NCBI GenBank assembly: GCA_025331565.1
Contig: JAFREQ010000035.1
Coordinates: 5,456,001-5,520,000, forward strand
Direction of reading: 5' to 3'
Source of the DNA: Holacanthus passer
Taxonomy: Eukaryota > Chordata > Actinopteri > Pomacanthidae
DNA: 64,000 bases
The notes under the pieces are model-generated. The model did not search any database. It was not told the origin of the DNA and worked only from the letters and a program-made list of their open reading frames with translations. The translations under genes and the position numbers were made by a program. This document shows, one piece after another, positions 1 through 58,331 of the stretch. Each line of letters begins with the position of its first letter. Position 1 is the stretch's first letter.

Positions 1-2381
1 TTCTCTATGTTAGAGTTTATGTATTTATGTAACAGATACTCTTTTTTTAGCTTGTGATGTGCCTCTTTGTGCGCGCATTTCTTTCAGAACTTGGTTTGTG
101 TCTTATCTCGGAGACTGTGCTTTAATATGTAGCCGTGCCAGTGTTGTGTTTTGACTTTGATTTTTGCTCATGTCCAAAATGTAATCATCGCTTAATATTG
201 CTCCACTCCCACAGCTATTGGAGTCGACTCAAGCCAAAGAGGGGCCGCCTGCCAAGACCCTCTCATACCTCTCTTCACTCCCACTTGCTAAGCTTGGATT
301 AACTTGACTCATTCTTATCCTTCTTTAAATTGCTTCTTTGCAGACCATTTTGCCCTCCACCTGATGAATTCGTTGACAATGCGGGAAGGCAAATTGCATT
401 CTTTCATTAACTTTATTTTGAGGGCAACGTGCAGCTAATTTATCCTCAAAACTTCTTTGCAGTTGGGATGTGGAACTGATCTAAAATTCAACTAATATTC
501 AATTTGAGTCTTAAAATATTCACTAATAAGACTTACAATATGAATTAGGAAAACTCACCCAATTACAGAGCAAAATACAATTTGAATAAAAGTGCTGCGA
601 GGACATATTTCATTAAATTTTAAACACTCAATATGGAGGCAATTTCTGATTAAAATCAAGCCACAGAATTACAACTGTGTGGAAAAATCCATATTGCATA
701 TCAAGCAGTGGAGTCATGCCGTATTAATGTTCCTATTAAAGGGGTATGACACTTAAAAAGAGAGGGAACATTTTTTCATAATGCATAGAAGTGTGATAAT
801 AAGATGTGCACTTGTTGAATATTAGGTTTGTGATTATAAACACTGCATCTGTGTGTATCCACGTCATCTTGATGCCGAAACCTCTAAACTATTTTTTCAT
901 GAACTGTCTTCTCATTGCATATGAATGGAAGCAGAGGGACGGGGAGTCAGAAAAAAAAAAGTAATGTTTCTCTTTGAGGTTCTTGTTGCTCTCAGTATTC
1001 TGTACACCAGGGAGGGAGGAGGAGGTGCTGGGATGCTGGGTGTTGGGTTTTAGAGGGTGGGGAAGGGGAGGGGGGGAGCAGCGTGATTGGTAAGAGTCAG
1101 AGTCTTTCATTTTGTCATGTGGTTTTCTTTTTCATTTCTGGGCTGATTTTTCACTGGAGGGCTAGTTCCATTCACTCGAATTTATTATTTCTCGCGCTGA
1201 GGAAGTTGATGAATTCGAATATCTGTGCGAGTGAGTTTGTGCGCGCATTAATGCCTGCGCGGGTGCATGTGCGTGAGCGTATGAGGCGAGTGTCTCTCGC
1301 TCTGTGTGTGTGTGTGTGTGCAAGGGAGCGACGCTTTCATGGCTGTTTCAGATCTCTCTACCTCACAGTTCGACAGAGCGAGGGAGCCAGGAGGAAGAGA
1401 GAGATGGAGAGATAATGGGAATGGAGGGTGAAAGAAGGCTAACACAATCTTTAATGAGTTTCCTTGGCTCTCTTTGCCTGTTTCTGGGTCAGGGTCCCTT
1501 GGCTGAGGATGTGGGTGGACTGAGGACTAAGGAGCAGAAAAGAACAGACTAAGCCAAGGTCTGCTGAAATAGACTTCTACATTAAAGAGTCATCACCTAC
1601 ATAAAGACACAAAAGGAAGAAAAGCTTGACCATGTTTCAAAGTTTTTTTCTTGTCTACATGGCAAAAGATGAAAGTTGATCGAAGCCACTAATGATCTTG
1701 CTGCAGCTCTTCATCACACCCACACAAACACAAACTGTGCAAAGAGGCTGTTATTCTTAAATGTCAGAGGTCACTAGAGACTTTATTGCCTCTACTCAAT
1801 TAGCAGCAGAGTAGGAGCCAAATAAGGAGCGAAGCAAGTCGGAACTTTTTCCTGATGAAAGTCAAACTCGCAGACACGCTAAACATACTAAAAGAGCAAA
1901 ACCCAACGTCGCACCCACACACACACCACGCACAAACACTTTCATAACAGTACACACATAAACCCCTCCTCCCCCGTGGTGAGGACGGCTTTGGTCATTT
2001 TCTGATTGGCTACCCCTGCCCTTTCATTTCCTAGCAATCAACTTCAATCTGTGGCAGGTATGGAGGGAGAGATAACATTAGAGAGACATCGTGGGGAGAT
2101 ATCTGCTCAGCAGAGACATTATTTAGTGCTCCCGAAGCATCCAGGAGGCAACCTCTGTCAGACAACAAGGCTCCAGCGTGTCCGCACAGGACAGGGAGGC
2201 GGGTAGATGGAAGGACATGGAAGAATTACTGATGGGCTGATAAACTCTTTTGTTATCCGAACAGTCTGCCTTCCTGTTTCTGTCCTCCTGTGCTATGTTT
2301 CTGTCTGCCCAACTCCATTTCGATGTCTCAATCTATGTCTGTCTGGCTGAGTTACTTTCACCGTCTCTCTCTGTTCTCCCT

Positions 2382-2388
<7 letters not shown>

Positions 2389-2418
<30 letters not shown>
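2389..2418. repeat. (CT)n microsatellite
   Basis: About 15 CT units in unc5c intron 1. Confidence 0.95.
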
Positions 2419-2421
<3 letters not shown>

Positions 2422-2656
2422 TTCTGTTTCCCACTGTATCTCTGTCTCTATTACTCTGCCTTCTTTCTTTCACACTTGTGAATAATTGATGTCTACCGGT
2501 TCGATGGTAAGAATAGAACAGTTCTGGAGGTGACAAATGGGGTGGCGAATAGGCTTCATCCTCCTCTCTTCAAAGAGTTAGAAAGTTAGCCGTGCTTGCT
2601 CGTGGGTGTGTACGCCCATATATTTGTGTGCTTGCGATGTTTTGTGCGCGTTTGTT

Positions 2657-2681
2657 CACACACACACACACACACACACAA
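2657..2681. repeat. (CA)n microsatellite
   Basis: About 12 CA units in unc5c intron 1. Confidence 0.95.
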
Positions 2682-3150
2682 CATGCAGTTGTGTGTATGT
2701 GATTTAAGACAGGGAGATGAAAGGGAGTTGTAATTACAGGGAAGCGTATCTGTCTACTGCAGAAGTATCCGAGGAATGGCACAAACTGGGCCAAAAGCCT
2801 GAGGTCATTAGATCTGCTGCAAGTGTGTGTGCATGCGTGCATGTGTCTGTAAGCTAGTGTGTGTGAGAGGGAGAGAGAGAGACAAAAGCAAAGAGAAAGC
2901 GAGAGAGCATGGGAGGCAGAGAGAGAGAGAGATCAGCTTATAACTTCAGTTCCTCAGAGTCAACCTCTGAACTCTGCTTCTCATTATTGGCTCTGCCTCT
3001 CTCTCGTTTCTCAGCAGTAGCTGGTTGTGGTTAGACCGAGCAAGGCCCGGTTTCTGTAAATCCATGCAGCCTTATTGCCTGAGAGGAATCCCAGAATTTC
3101 CTGCGCTCTAAAATACACTTGTGTAAACATTCCAAAATATCAAATGATAG

Positions 3151-50382
<47,232 letters not shown>

Positions 50383-51294
50383 CATCTGCCCACCAGGGAG
50401 TGTGACAATCCAGGAAGGAAGAAGATGTGAAAAAAAGAAAAAAAGAAAATAAGAGAGGGGGACGCCCCATACGCACTCACACATAACTGCGTGTGTGTGC
50501 GCTCAGAAGTAAAGATGATAGAAAGAGCGCGGTCTGCTCAGCCATGACCCAGTTAAACATTGGCAACAAAGGGTGTAAAAAACGTGGAGGGTAAACAAGA
50601 ATCTCTGCCAGTCAATTTCTCCCTGGCTGTTCCTCTCTTTCTCTCTGTCTCTCTCTGGTACAACGACTTGATATCTTTGGCTCTAGCTTCCTGGGTGGAC
50701 CGTGCGGACACGAGGACGGCGCCCTTGTGAGACGACAGCGCGAGGAGTGAGACGCTATCAGAGGTCAAAGGATCAAAAGCTTGGATCCAAAAATCAGTCT
50801 CCATAGCAACTCCATGGACGAGTACGTGTTCTGTGATAACATAGTATTTAATAATATGCCTATTTATACATATCTTTTTTTTTGTATTTTATGCTGCCTG
50901 TTATGGAATTCTTTGCGGTGTCCTCACATGTTTTTGTTTCTTCTTTCATTATGTTTAACTGTATCATAGCACCTCCTGGAGGACACTCGCAGTAATGACT
51001 CATCCTGTCAGCCACATTTACATGTACAGAAGGAAAACGATGATGTAATCATTTGACAGTTTTAGTGTCGTAACTACTATTAATACTTTTTATTCATGTT
51101 ACGTATGATTATTGGTTTTCAATTATGTGCGCTTGTTTTATATGATTTTTTTTAAGTCTTAAAAATATTTTTGATAAGTTGCATTGGTTATGATTTTTTT
51201 TTTTTTTGCATGTTCTTTAACCAGGTCATTTGGCTAATTACACCAGTCCATTACCCCTTAATTAGAGGGTGATCAAGACCATTTTCCCAAACTG

Positions 51295-51300
51295 AATAAA
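51295..51300 (+). other. unc5c: likely unc5c poly(A) signal AATAAA
   Basis: AATAAA lies 0.9 kb after the stop and is followed within 20-40 nt by a GU-rich stretch (GATTTGTATGTTGTTC), the usual downstream element. Further AATAAA copies at 51435-51440 and 51999-52004 could give longer 3' UTRs. Confidence 0.5.
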
Positions 51301-51733
51301 GTTCATGACTGATGCTGATGATTTGTATGTTGTTCAAGATGATAACATCTACATTAAAGAGACCAGGCAGAGAGGAGAGGTAGATAGAGAAAAGGGAATC
51401 AAATAAGTATATTTTTATAGGACCAATGCAACTGAATAAAACTGCTTTTTACCAAATAATTGACATACAAGTGTATGACTTTAAATTTAATACCGAAGGT
51501 GATCATCTAAATATCAAATGCCATTTCAAAAAGTGTCAGTTCTTGTGTTCAGAGTGTGATTTTGGAGGAGAACGGGGATTTTAACTTCTGTGTTTGTACA
51601 TGAATGACAGAAGCCATCAATGTTACGACGACACCGACTCTGTGCATAAAAAATTAGCGATAGTTGTAAATGCAGCATTCCTTTGATGCAGCAGCACTTG
51701 TGACTGTTCAAGTGTTCTTGGTTGGTTCTTGAT

Positions 51734-51744
51734 TTTATTTTATT
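51734..51744 (-). other. bmpr1b: candidate bmpr1b poly(A) signals (two overlapping AATAAA on the minus strand)
   Basis: The plus-strand text TTTATTTTATT reads AATAAAATAAA on the minus strand, 1.35 kb after the bmpr1b stop. No clear GU-rich element follows, so nearer ATTAAA signals (complements at 52428-52433 and 52500-52505) are alternatives. Confidence 0.3.
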
Positions 51745-53090
51745 TTTTTCTTAATGGCAGTTGTCCGAGTTTTTCGTAAAGCCGTCTATGCAAACTTTGC
51801 ATCTTTCTGAAACAATCTTTACATTCTCAGTGGGCTAGCCTTTGCATTCCCTAGTTGTTACTCAGCTTCATGATTATTATTGTGTATAGTGAGAATGTAG
51901 CCTGTCTGTTTCTGGCACTCATGATGTTCCTCGCGACTGCTTACATTTCATTTGTCAAGTTATTGTACAAAGTGTAAGAAAGAATTTTTAAGACTAATAA
52001 TAAATTATATTTATATGCAACATTGAACATGGAGCACGGGGATCTTGTTTCTTTAAATTGTGAGATTAATAACATGAATCTTACAGCAGTGTTGGACATA
52101 AATAGACGAGCCATCAAGACACTTAGTTTTAATAGTTGGGGAATGTTATCCAGATCCACTCATACACTCTCATTAATCACATATGTACAGATTAAATAAG
52201 GCACATGCCATAGTGGTAGAGTGGACAGGACGGATTCTGTACACAGATAAATCATCCAAAGCACATTTTAACATCCAGCAAGGCAATAATTATCAATGGA
52301 TTTCAGCTCAGCTATGTACAAAATGAATGAATCGTGGGTGGAAAGAGGAGACAAACTCTCAGCTCTGAAGGACAACCAAAATTCACAAATTCATCCATGA
52401 CATAAGTGTTTTACCCAGAGGTCATCTTTTAATATTGAAATAAAATGTACATAGGAATACTATAAAGAAAAATCTGTTGTCTGCTGGACTTATGTTTCTT
52501 TTAATTAATTTAGTCTTACTCGGCTAATAATAACAATAATAATAGTCATCAACAATGAGGTCACTGAGCATGAATTAGACATTTCTTTGGATGGATGACA
52601 GTCACTATGAATGGAGTGACTGAGTCAAAAAATGAAATATGAAGGCAGCTGTGACAGTACAAAAGACTGCACGTAGAATACTGCTATATGGCTTTAGAAG
52701 GGCAGAGCAGGAGCTTCCTCTGTTCAGATCCGGTCAGAGGGATTTTAGTCCTCCTCTCCTGCACGGGTCCCCGTCCGCCTGCCCGTCTGGACGGTCTGGA
52801 CCCGACACCCGCTCAGCTTTCACAGAAAGCACAACCTGGTCTGAGGCAGAGGTGACTCAGACAACGGGAGGGCAGATCTCCCCTGACATAGTATATCTTA
52901 TCGCCTCTCATTTTTCTGGCTCCCTGTCGACCATTATCTCTATCACTCAACCTCCCTGTCAGTTTCCTTTGTCCTATCATTCAGTCTCTTTTTTTCCCTT
53001 TCTTCCATTGGCCAGTCTAAGTGGCGCTGCTGTGCCAGTGGCAGTGACAAGTCTCTGCTGACGAGAGCATCTCTGTCTCTTGACTCTCTG

Positions 53091-53216
53091 TCACAGTTTG
53101 ATGTCTTGGGACTCTAACATCTTCGCCAGGGTCTTCTTCACCCTCAGGGCTGTGAGGCGAGAGGCCGGGTTGTGAGCCCAGCACTCGGACATCAGTTTTC
53201 CCATCTGCCGTAGACA
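53091..53216 (-). CDS. bmpr1b: bmpr1b coding exon 10: end of kinase and stop
   Basis: Acceptor TCTTCAG; the exon runs to TGA at 53093-53091. It encodes CLRQMGKLMSECWAHNPASR then LTALRVKKTLAKMLESQDIK and L. CWAHNPASRLTALRVKKTL is the conserved C-terminal helix region. Confidence 0.96.
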   Translation of the reverse strand, partial: CLRQMGKLMSECWAHNPASRLTALRVKKTLAKMLESQDIKL

Positions 53217-55778
53217 CTGAAGACACACATGTACATATATTTGAGAACAATACTTTTTATAAGGGGCTTGCGAGTTGTGATAAATGGATTTAGTAATGAT
53301 TCATAATTAGTTAAAACCCATTTTTAAAGAAGAACTCAGGTTCGCAGGTTGTGAAAAATCCCATTAGCAGATATGTTGTCCAGCATAATTGGTCTTTAAT
53401 TAATCAGGAAGAATTTATTAACCACTTATTATCATTTATAACCGCAGACCTGATGCCTCTTTATAAGGAGGAACCCATGACCGACTTGTGTACTAATAAG
53501 CCAAGTGCTCTGCGGTTATAAAAGTGGAGGACAATGCTCACCAATCAAATAGATTTGTTTTCCCAACCTGGCAACCCCAGGTGTTCTTTTTAATGGCTTC
53601 ATACTGCTTTTAAAAGCATGAATAAATAATTTATTAACTATTAATGAAGCCATTAGTTACAATAAGGCTTTTAGTACTTCTGCATTGCCAAAAAGTGGTA
53701 TTTAAATCATTTAAACTACCTCATCGCTGCTCCAGCGATTAGCAAATGAAGGTCTTTGTTTCTTAATGCAGACGACTTCTCTCATGTCTTCATATGAAGG
53801 ATCCGTAGGCACAAGGTCATGATAGGGCAACTGATACTCCTCCACAATGCCTTCAGGAAAAACAGATAAATGTAGGAATCAGTAGTATCATTAAGAAAAT
53901 ATCTATGCATGTATAGACTATGTTTGAATTTTTAAAAAGTTTTTTCCTGACCTCCAGAGATGCAACGTCGGGCCATCTCCCAAACGATGAGGCCAAAGCT
54001 GTACATGTCGGCCATTATAAAGGACTGGAAGTAGCTCCTGTTCAGGGTCTCATCCAACACTTCAGGTGGCATGTAGCGCTTCGTACCAACTCGTAGGTTG
54101 GGAGGGATATCCACCTCATTGGTGTCGCTGAGACAGGGAGGAGAAACAAAGATGGAGTGAAGATATTTCAGGAAGTCCAAGATACTGTATTAAAATGAGT
54201 TTTCAAAATGTTACCTGTTAAACTTGACAGCAAGTCCGAGGTCTGCTATACAGCAGGATCCATTCTTTTTTACCAAGATGTTTTTACTCTTCAGGTCTCT
54301 GTGTGCGATGGCTGGTTTGCCCTGTGTGCCGTAGATCTCAGTGTGCAGGTGACAGAGGCCTGATATGGAAGAGTAGGCCAGTTTCAGCAGAGCCTTGACG
54401 TCTAAAGTGTTGGACTTGAGATAGTCGTACAGCGATCCATTCTCATGGTAGTCTGTGATTAGGTAGAGCTGAGTCCAAGAGCCGGTTCCTTTAATATCTG
54501 CTGCTATGAATCCTGGGGTTTGGAAAGAGATGACAGACACAAATGATTTGGGGCGATTTTTAGATAAGCCAATGCTTAGGTCTTTTTTCCCACACTCCAT
54601 TTATATGACCTTACCCAAAATATTGTCATGTCTCATAAGGAAGGTCTGATATATTTCAGTCTCTCTGAACCAGCTTTCTTCCTCTGTGGTGAAGAAGACT
54701 TTAACAGCCACTCTCTCTCCTCTCCACTTGCCCATCCAGACCTCTCCGTATCGCCCTTTTCCAATCTGCTTAACCATCTGAATCTGCTTGGCGATGGTAC
54801 GCTGCACCTGGAAACAGGTTATTGTACAGAATGTGTGATTTATTATGTAATTTATACATCCTTTTAAAAAACATTCCTGTTGCTTTTTGTTATTATTGTA
54901 CGTAATATATTAATACTTAATAATATTCATATCGCTAGCATTAAACTGATTTCATCCATATCACCCAGCTCTGGGCGAAAGTATAAGACAAGAGATGTCG
55001 AGGCAGATGTGCAATGAGTTGTCCTCACCAGTAGAGGGAGTCCTGACCCAGAGCCAGACCCGATGCTGCGGGAATGCTCTATCAGGTCCTTCAGAGACTC
55101 CCCAGGGGGGATGTAGGTCTCCTCCTGCTCCAGATCGATACTGTAGCGCGGTCGTGACTCCTGGCGCTTATATCTGCCACAGAAAGGTGATGCAATGTTT
55201 ACGAACCGCACGTCAGGAAACGCGAACAAACTGACGCGTGAACGAGGCAGCTTCGGGATTCTTACCTGAAGTAGCAGAAGACGAGGATGAGACCGAGGAT
55301 GATGCTGCAGACCGTGATTGAAATGAAGAGAGCCATGTACTGGATGCTGCTGTCAACATAATCTAAAAAAAATAGGAAGATGCATTAATATTATTTTCAA
55401 GTTAGTTTTATTATTTCAACAAATGTGAACAAAGACGTCCTAAATGAGATGTAAAGTTCTATAGTGAAATCAGAACTGATAAATATGTGGTGACAATCAT
55501 TTGTTCGCAGTTATCTCCCCCGACATCTTTCTAATTTTCACTGGCAGGGACAAGCGCCTCCCCCTCTCTCGGTCTAAACCCTCCCCTGCACCCCCTCCTC
55601 TCCCAGCGTGTGATCGATCACATCCCCTTCCTGAATCCCACAGATCAGCTGTCACTCTGACATCGCTACAGAAGCCCCAGAGGCCTAGAGCAGCTCTGGG
55701 GCTCTAGTCTTTCTGCCGTGCCCCTGCCACTCACACACAAACGCGAACGAATGAACACAGTGGTGGTGTGCACAGAAC

Positions 55779-55815
<37 letters not shown>

Positions 55816-58331
55816 AGACTAGTGGACAAAGAAAAAGTGCATGAACAGCAAAGTGTCCTATGAACTCCCTGCTGCACATTCAAAGAGTTAAAAGATAGCT
55901 GTGGTACAAGTGCAGTTGTTCAGCCAGTTTTCCTGTGCAATGAGAGACATTTCAGGTAAATATAGCTGCTTTGATATTTTGCCGAATCTCTTGGCTTGTT
56001 TATAACCCATCTGATTGCCTGACAGCTTTTTTTTCTTGCACCATCTGACTTTTGCAGCGATGTTGCCACATTCTCAGTGATTTACTTTGGCGAGTGCAGT
56101 GTTATCGTAGCTGATAGAAGCGATGGCCAAAACTACAAAGAAAAAAATTTTTAATTGTCCTTTATTTCTTTCCAAGCGACTTGACAAATCACTTTGTCAC
56201 TGTTTGCGTGAAGGTCAAATCGAAGTGTTGGAGGCTGTGTAGTGGCGTAAGTCGGTGTGACAGAGACCGGGAGCGAGAGAGAGAAAGAATGTGTGTGTGC
56301 CTGGTTGGTGTGTTGCGGAGTAACAGATGGACAGATATCTCGCATCCGTCCCAAGGCAAGAAACTCAAGCAGGCCCTGGGGAGAGGCTGTCCTTTTCATT
56401 AGAGGGTGAGAGAACAAGCCAAGGCTGCAGGCTCTGTTTCACCTGCCTCTCTCCCTCTCTTTCTCAGCCTGTGACACTTCACTCCAGCACCACACTGTGG
56501 TTTGTAACAGTTTAAACTGTCACTACCCATCACCACCCGGCGCGGCCTGAATGAGCCCGTTCTAAGAGCCTCTCACGCTTTAAAGCAGGGCAGGATTTCA
56601 GCCTGTGAAAACCAGTGTCAATGAGCGCATGTGGCCGTGCATCTTACCTGACGTCACGAGTGGAGGGAGAGTAGGATGCAAGTCTCTGTTGCAATAGTCC
56701 TGATCCGTGCAGCACTCGAGCGCTCTCCTCGAACGTGCATTCCACGTGTCCTATCACACACACATGCACAGAAGTCGTATGCATTACTGCACAGCGCTAA
56801 TGAAGACACAAGAGTTACAGCATTCACAGCCACACTTATTCCTAATGAGAACATTTTACAATATTCTGCAGGTTCTTTCCCACTGTGTGTAAAGATAGTG
56901 AGGCTGGAGAAGTCTTATTTAAATAGATCTCATAAAGTGAGTCAAGTAAAGTGCAGTGAGTCAAGGAAAGCTCATAAAGACTTAACAATGGCTCATGAAG
57001 GAGGGCACACATACACAAGCAAGTGCGAGCACTCATCCAGGCAGACACATACAAACACACACACAGCTGACTTACTCTGCACTGGAACTCAGAGCCGGCA
57101 AGACCCAAACAACCTGCAGTGAGAACTGCCAGACCCCCCTCCTCTTCCTCCACCATGGTGAAGCAGTAACCGTCAGTCCTACCAGAATATATATAAGACA
57201 TACAGCATCATATGAGTGAGGTGTTGTGGTTGGGGTTCAGTTTTATTTGACTGAATCTGAATCGAGTATGAAAACTGCTTATTGAGACTAAATCCTTTTC
57301 AAATCTTTCAACTCTTGTAATAAGAGTTCTAAAACTGTAAATATATTTCACAACTGAAACTCAGATCACACATTAGGCCGAGTTGAAAAGTGTATTCCAT
57401 CGATTTGTGCAGCTCCCTGTGGAGCCACAAAAGACTTTGTACAACTTTATTCACATATGCAGTAGTACTCCCCCAAACCTGTAAAGTTACCTATTAATGA
57501 ATCAAAGTATAACTTGGAACTGGATCCAAAATGCTTCCAGATATAGTTGTGATGATTAATTGATGCGACAGATCAACCCAAAAAAAATTGAACATTTGCC
57601 GACTCCAGATTTACAAATGTTAAGACTCTCTGCTTTTCTGTTTTATATCAGTGTAAATTCAATAAAAATTGGGTTTGGCCTGTTGGATAATCAAGACAAA
57701 CAATTTAAAGACCTTGGTATTTCAGAAGCTGTTGTAAGCATCTTATATTCAAACCATTGGGGTAAACAAAAAATGCAGAGATTTAGTAATAATGAAAAAA
57801 GTAATTAGTCGCAGCCTTTGACTTTTTCACTCTCAACCATTAATATTAAAATTTGAATCTTATATTGATAGAGTCATTAAATGCGCCAACATTTCTTTAA
57901 CACAACTTATGCTATATGATGAGTATTACTGTCTCTGATACAAATAGGTTGACTAATGAATGTGTTAATAAGCTGTGAGAGACTTGGGGGATCTCATTAG
58001 AGAATGTAGCTAAAGTAAACATTTGTGCACCAAATGTCCATAAATCAGGTAATTAGAGGTATCTTGGTTTAATTACTTTGGATAATTATTTGTATTGTCT
58101 TTTAATAGCCAACACATAGAGAGTTATTTTTATAGTCTGCATGTGTTTATCTGTGCATGAGCAGAGTGGAGCGCGTGCTTCACCATACATGCAAGTATTG
58201 TTGACAGAGTCTTCGGGGCAGTGGTGGTAGCAGTGACACCAGAGCATGTTCTGAGCCGAAACCGTGGCCGTGTTGCTGCTCTCCTCCGCCCTCCGCTCCG
58301 ACCCCCCCTTCCATCCGTTCTTCAGCAGCAT
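53091..58331 (-). CDS. bmpr1b: bmpr1b gene, BMP receptor type-1B (spliced, ten coding exons)
   Basis: Minus-strand coding exons in transcript order: 58331-58189, 57178-57076, 56750-56648, 55362-55266, 55173-55029, 54807-54615, 54512-54215, 54127-53952, 53850-53720, 53216-53091. All have GT-AG borders with joining phases. The total is 1515 nt, 504 aa (human about 502 from memory). Order: cysteine-rich ligand-binding domain (CHCYHHCPEDSVNNTC ... RRALECCTDQDYC), one membrane helix, GS box (SGSGSGLPLL), and kinase with GKGRYGEV, VAVK, HRDLKSKN, ADLGLAV and GTKRYMPPEV; it ends ESQDIKL. It is known as a plasma-membrane Ser/Thr kinase that binds BMP/GDF ligands with type II receptors and phosphorylates Smad1/5/9. 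BMPR1B is preferred over BMPR1A because of the ectodomain and the unc5c linkage; which fish co-orthologue it is cannot be told. The true start may be upstream: see the first coding exon. Confidence 0.95.
53217..53719 (-). other. bmpr1b: bmpr1b last intron, mostly a fold-back element
   Basis: A 503-nt intron largely occupied by the inverted-repeat element described at 53282-53670. Confidence 0.8.
53282..53670. mobile_element. fold-back (long inverted repeat) element
   Basis: The two halves are imperfect inverted copies. The left AACTCAGGTTCGCAGGTTGTGAAAA resembles the reverse complement of the right (AACACCTGGGGTTGCCAGGTTGGGAAAA). The outer TTAACTAATTATGAATCATT (reverse complement of the left) resembles the right TTAACTATTAATGAAGCCATT. 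A perfect 14-bp inner pair, TTTATAACCGCAGA (53435-53448) and TCTGCGGTTATAAA (53509-53522), brackets a near-palindromic centre CCTCTTTATAAGGAGG. Non-coding. The exact ends are uncertain. Confidence 0.6.
53720..53850 (-). CDS. bmpr1b: bmpr1b coding exon 9: kinase C-lobe
   Basis: Acceptor TCCTGAAG, donor GTAGTT (weak), 131 nt. It encodes IVEEYQLPYHDLVPTDPSYE then DMREVVCIKKQRPSFANRWS and SDE, nearly identical to vertebrate BMPR1 kinases. Confidence 0.95.
53952..54127 (-). CDS. bmpr1b: bmpr1b coding exon 8: kinase activation segment
   Basis: Acceptor TGTCTCAG, donor GTCAGG, 176 nt. It encodes DTNEVDIPPNLRVGTKRYMP, PEVLDETLNRSYFQSFIMAD and MYSFGLIVWEMARRCISG. It carries the activation loop and the P+1 GTKRYMPPEV sequence. 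Confidence 0.96.
54215..54512 (-). CDS. bmpr1b: bmpr1b coding exon 7: kinase hinge and catalytic loop
   Basis: Acceptor ACCCCAG, donor GTAACA, 298 nt. It encodes GFIAADIKGTGSWTQLYLIT, DYHENGSLYDYLKSNTLDVK and GKPAIAHRDLKSKNILVKKN. HRDLKSKN is the catalytic loop and ADLGLAV the metal-binding DLG motif, DLG rather than DFG as usual in this family. Confidence 0.96.
54615..54807 (-). CDS. bmpr1b: bmpr1b coding exon 6: kinase N-lobe
   Basis: Acceptor TTTCCAG, donor GTAAGG, 193 nt. It encodes VQRTIAKQIQMVKQIGKGRY then GEVWMGKWRGERVAVKVFFT. It holds the glycine-rich loop GKGRYGEV and the ATP-binding lysine in VAVK, and ends LMRHDNIL. Confidence 0.96.
55029..55173 (-). CDS. bmpr1b: bmpr1b coding exon 5: juxtamembrane and GS box
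   Basis: Acceptor TGGCAG, donor GTGAGG, 145 nt. It encodes YKRQESRPRYSIDLEQEETY, IPPGESLKDLIEHSRSIGSG and SGSGLPLL. The GS box is where type II receptors phosphorylate and FKBP12 binds. It reads IGSGSGSGLP, one Gly-Ser pair longer than the SGSGSGLP form I recall for mammals. Confidence 0.95.
55266..55362 (-). CDS. bmpr1b: bmpr1b coding exon 4: transmembrane helix
   Basis: Acceptor after TATTTTTTTTAG, donor GTAAGA, 97 nt. It encodes YVDSSIQYMALFISITVCSI then ILGLILVFCYF. The helix spans about MALFISITVCSIILGLILVF and is followed by RYKRQE in the next exon. Confidence 0.94.
55363..56647 (-). other. bmpr1b: bmpr1b intron between coding exons 3 and 4
   Basis: 1.3 kb, no exon recognised. It contains a (CA)n at 55781-55810 and a short GA run near 56270-56285. 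Confidence 0.8.
55781..55810. repeat. (CA)n microsatellite
   Basis: 15 CA units in a bmpr1b intron. Confidence 0.95.
56648..56750 (-). CDS. bmpr1b: bmpr1b coding exon 3: end of ligand-binding domain
   Basis: Acceptor TGATAG, donor GTAAGA, 103 nt. It encodes DTWNARSRRALECCTDQDYC then NRDLHPTLPPLVTS. The CC...CN box that closes type I receptor ectodomains is clear. The acceptor tract is short and TG-rich. Confidence 0.93.
56751..57075 (-). other. bmpr1b: bmpr1b intron between coding exons 2 and 3
   Basis: 325 nt with no recognisable element beyond short CA runs at each end. Confidence 0.85.
57076..57178 (-). CDS. bmpr1b: bmpr1b coding exon 2: ligand-binding domain, middle
   Basis: Acceptor CTGGTAG, donor GTAAGT, 103 nt. 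It encodes TDGYCFTMVEEEEGGLAVLT then AGCLGLAGSEFQCR, with the cysteines of the three-finger fold (YCFTM, GCLGL, FQC). The spacing is the same as in vertebrate BMPR1B. Confidence 0.95.
57179..58188 (-). other. bmpr1b: bmpr1b intron between coding exons 1 and 2
   Basis: 1.0 kb, AT-rich. The 82-codon plus-strand frame at 57560-57808 resembles nothing I know. No exon or repeat family is recognised. Confidence 0.8.
58189..58331 (-). CDS. bmpr1b: bmpr1b first recognised coding exon: N-terminus and start of ligand-binding domain
   Basis: The exon runs 58348-58189. The acceptor TGTGCAG follows a 45-nt (CT)n microsatellite, and the donor is GTATGG. The first in-frame ATG is at 58331-58329, giving MLLKNGWKGGSERRAEESSN, then SAQNMLWCHCYHHCPEDSVN. 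The equivalent Met starts the commonly annotated mammalian protein (MLLR...). The frame is also open upstream through ANLLDT to the acceptor, which resembles the longer mammalian N-terminal isoform (recalled as ANFLDN before MLLR). A signal-peptide exon may therefore lie further upstream; the sequence after MLLK is not hydrophobic. Confidence 0.88.

Larger units (their letters stand above)
50383..53090. other. tail-to-tail intergenic region: 3' UTRs of unc5c (+) and bmpr1b (-)
   Basis: 2.7 kb between the two stop codons, AT-rich from about 50850. There are + strand poly(A) signals for unc5c and - strand candidates for bmpr1b (AATAAA complements at 51734-51744; ATTAAA complements at 52428-52433 and 52500-52505). 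No other coding sequence is recognised. Confidence 0.75.

Noticed and set aside
57560..57808. 82-codon plus-strand frame in a bmpr1b intron.
   Set aside because: AT-rich and low complexity with no recognisable family; it looks like a random open frame.
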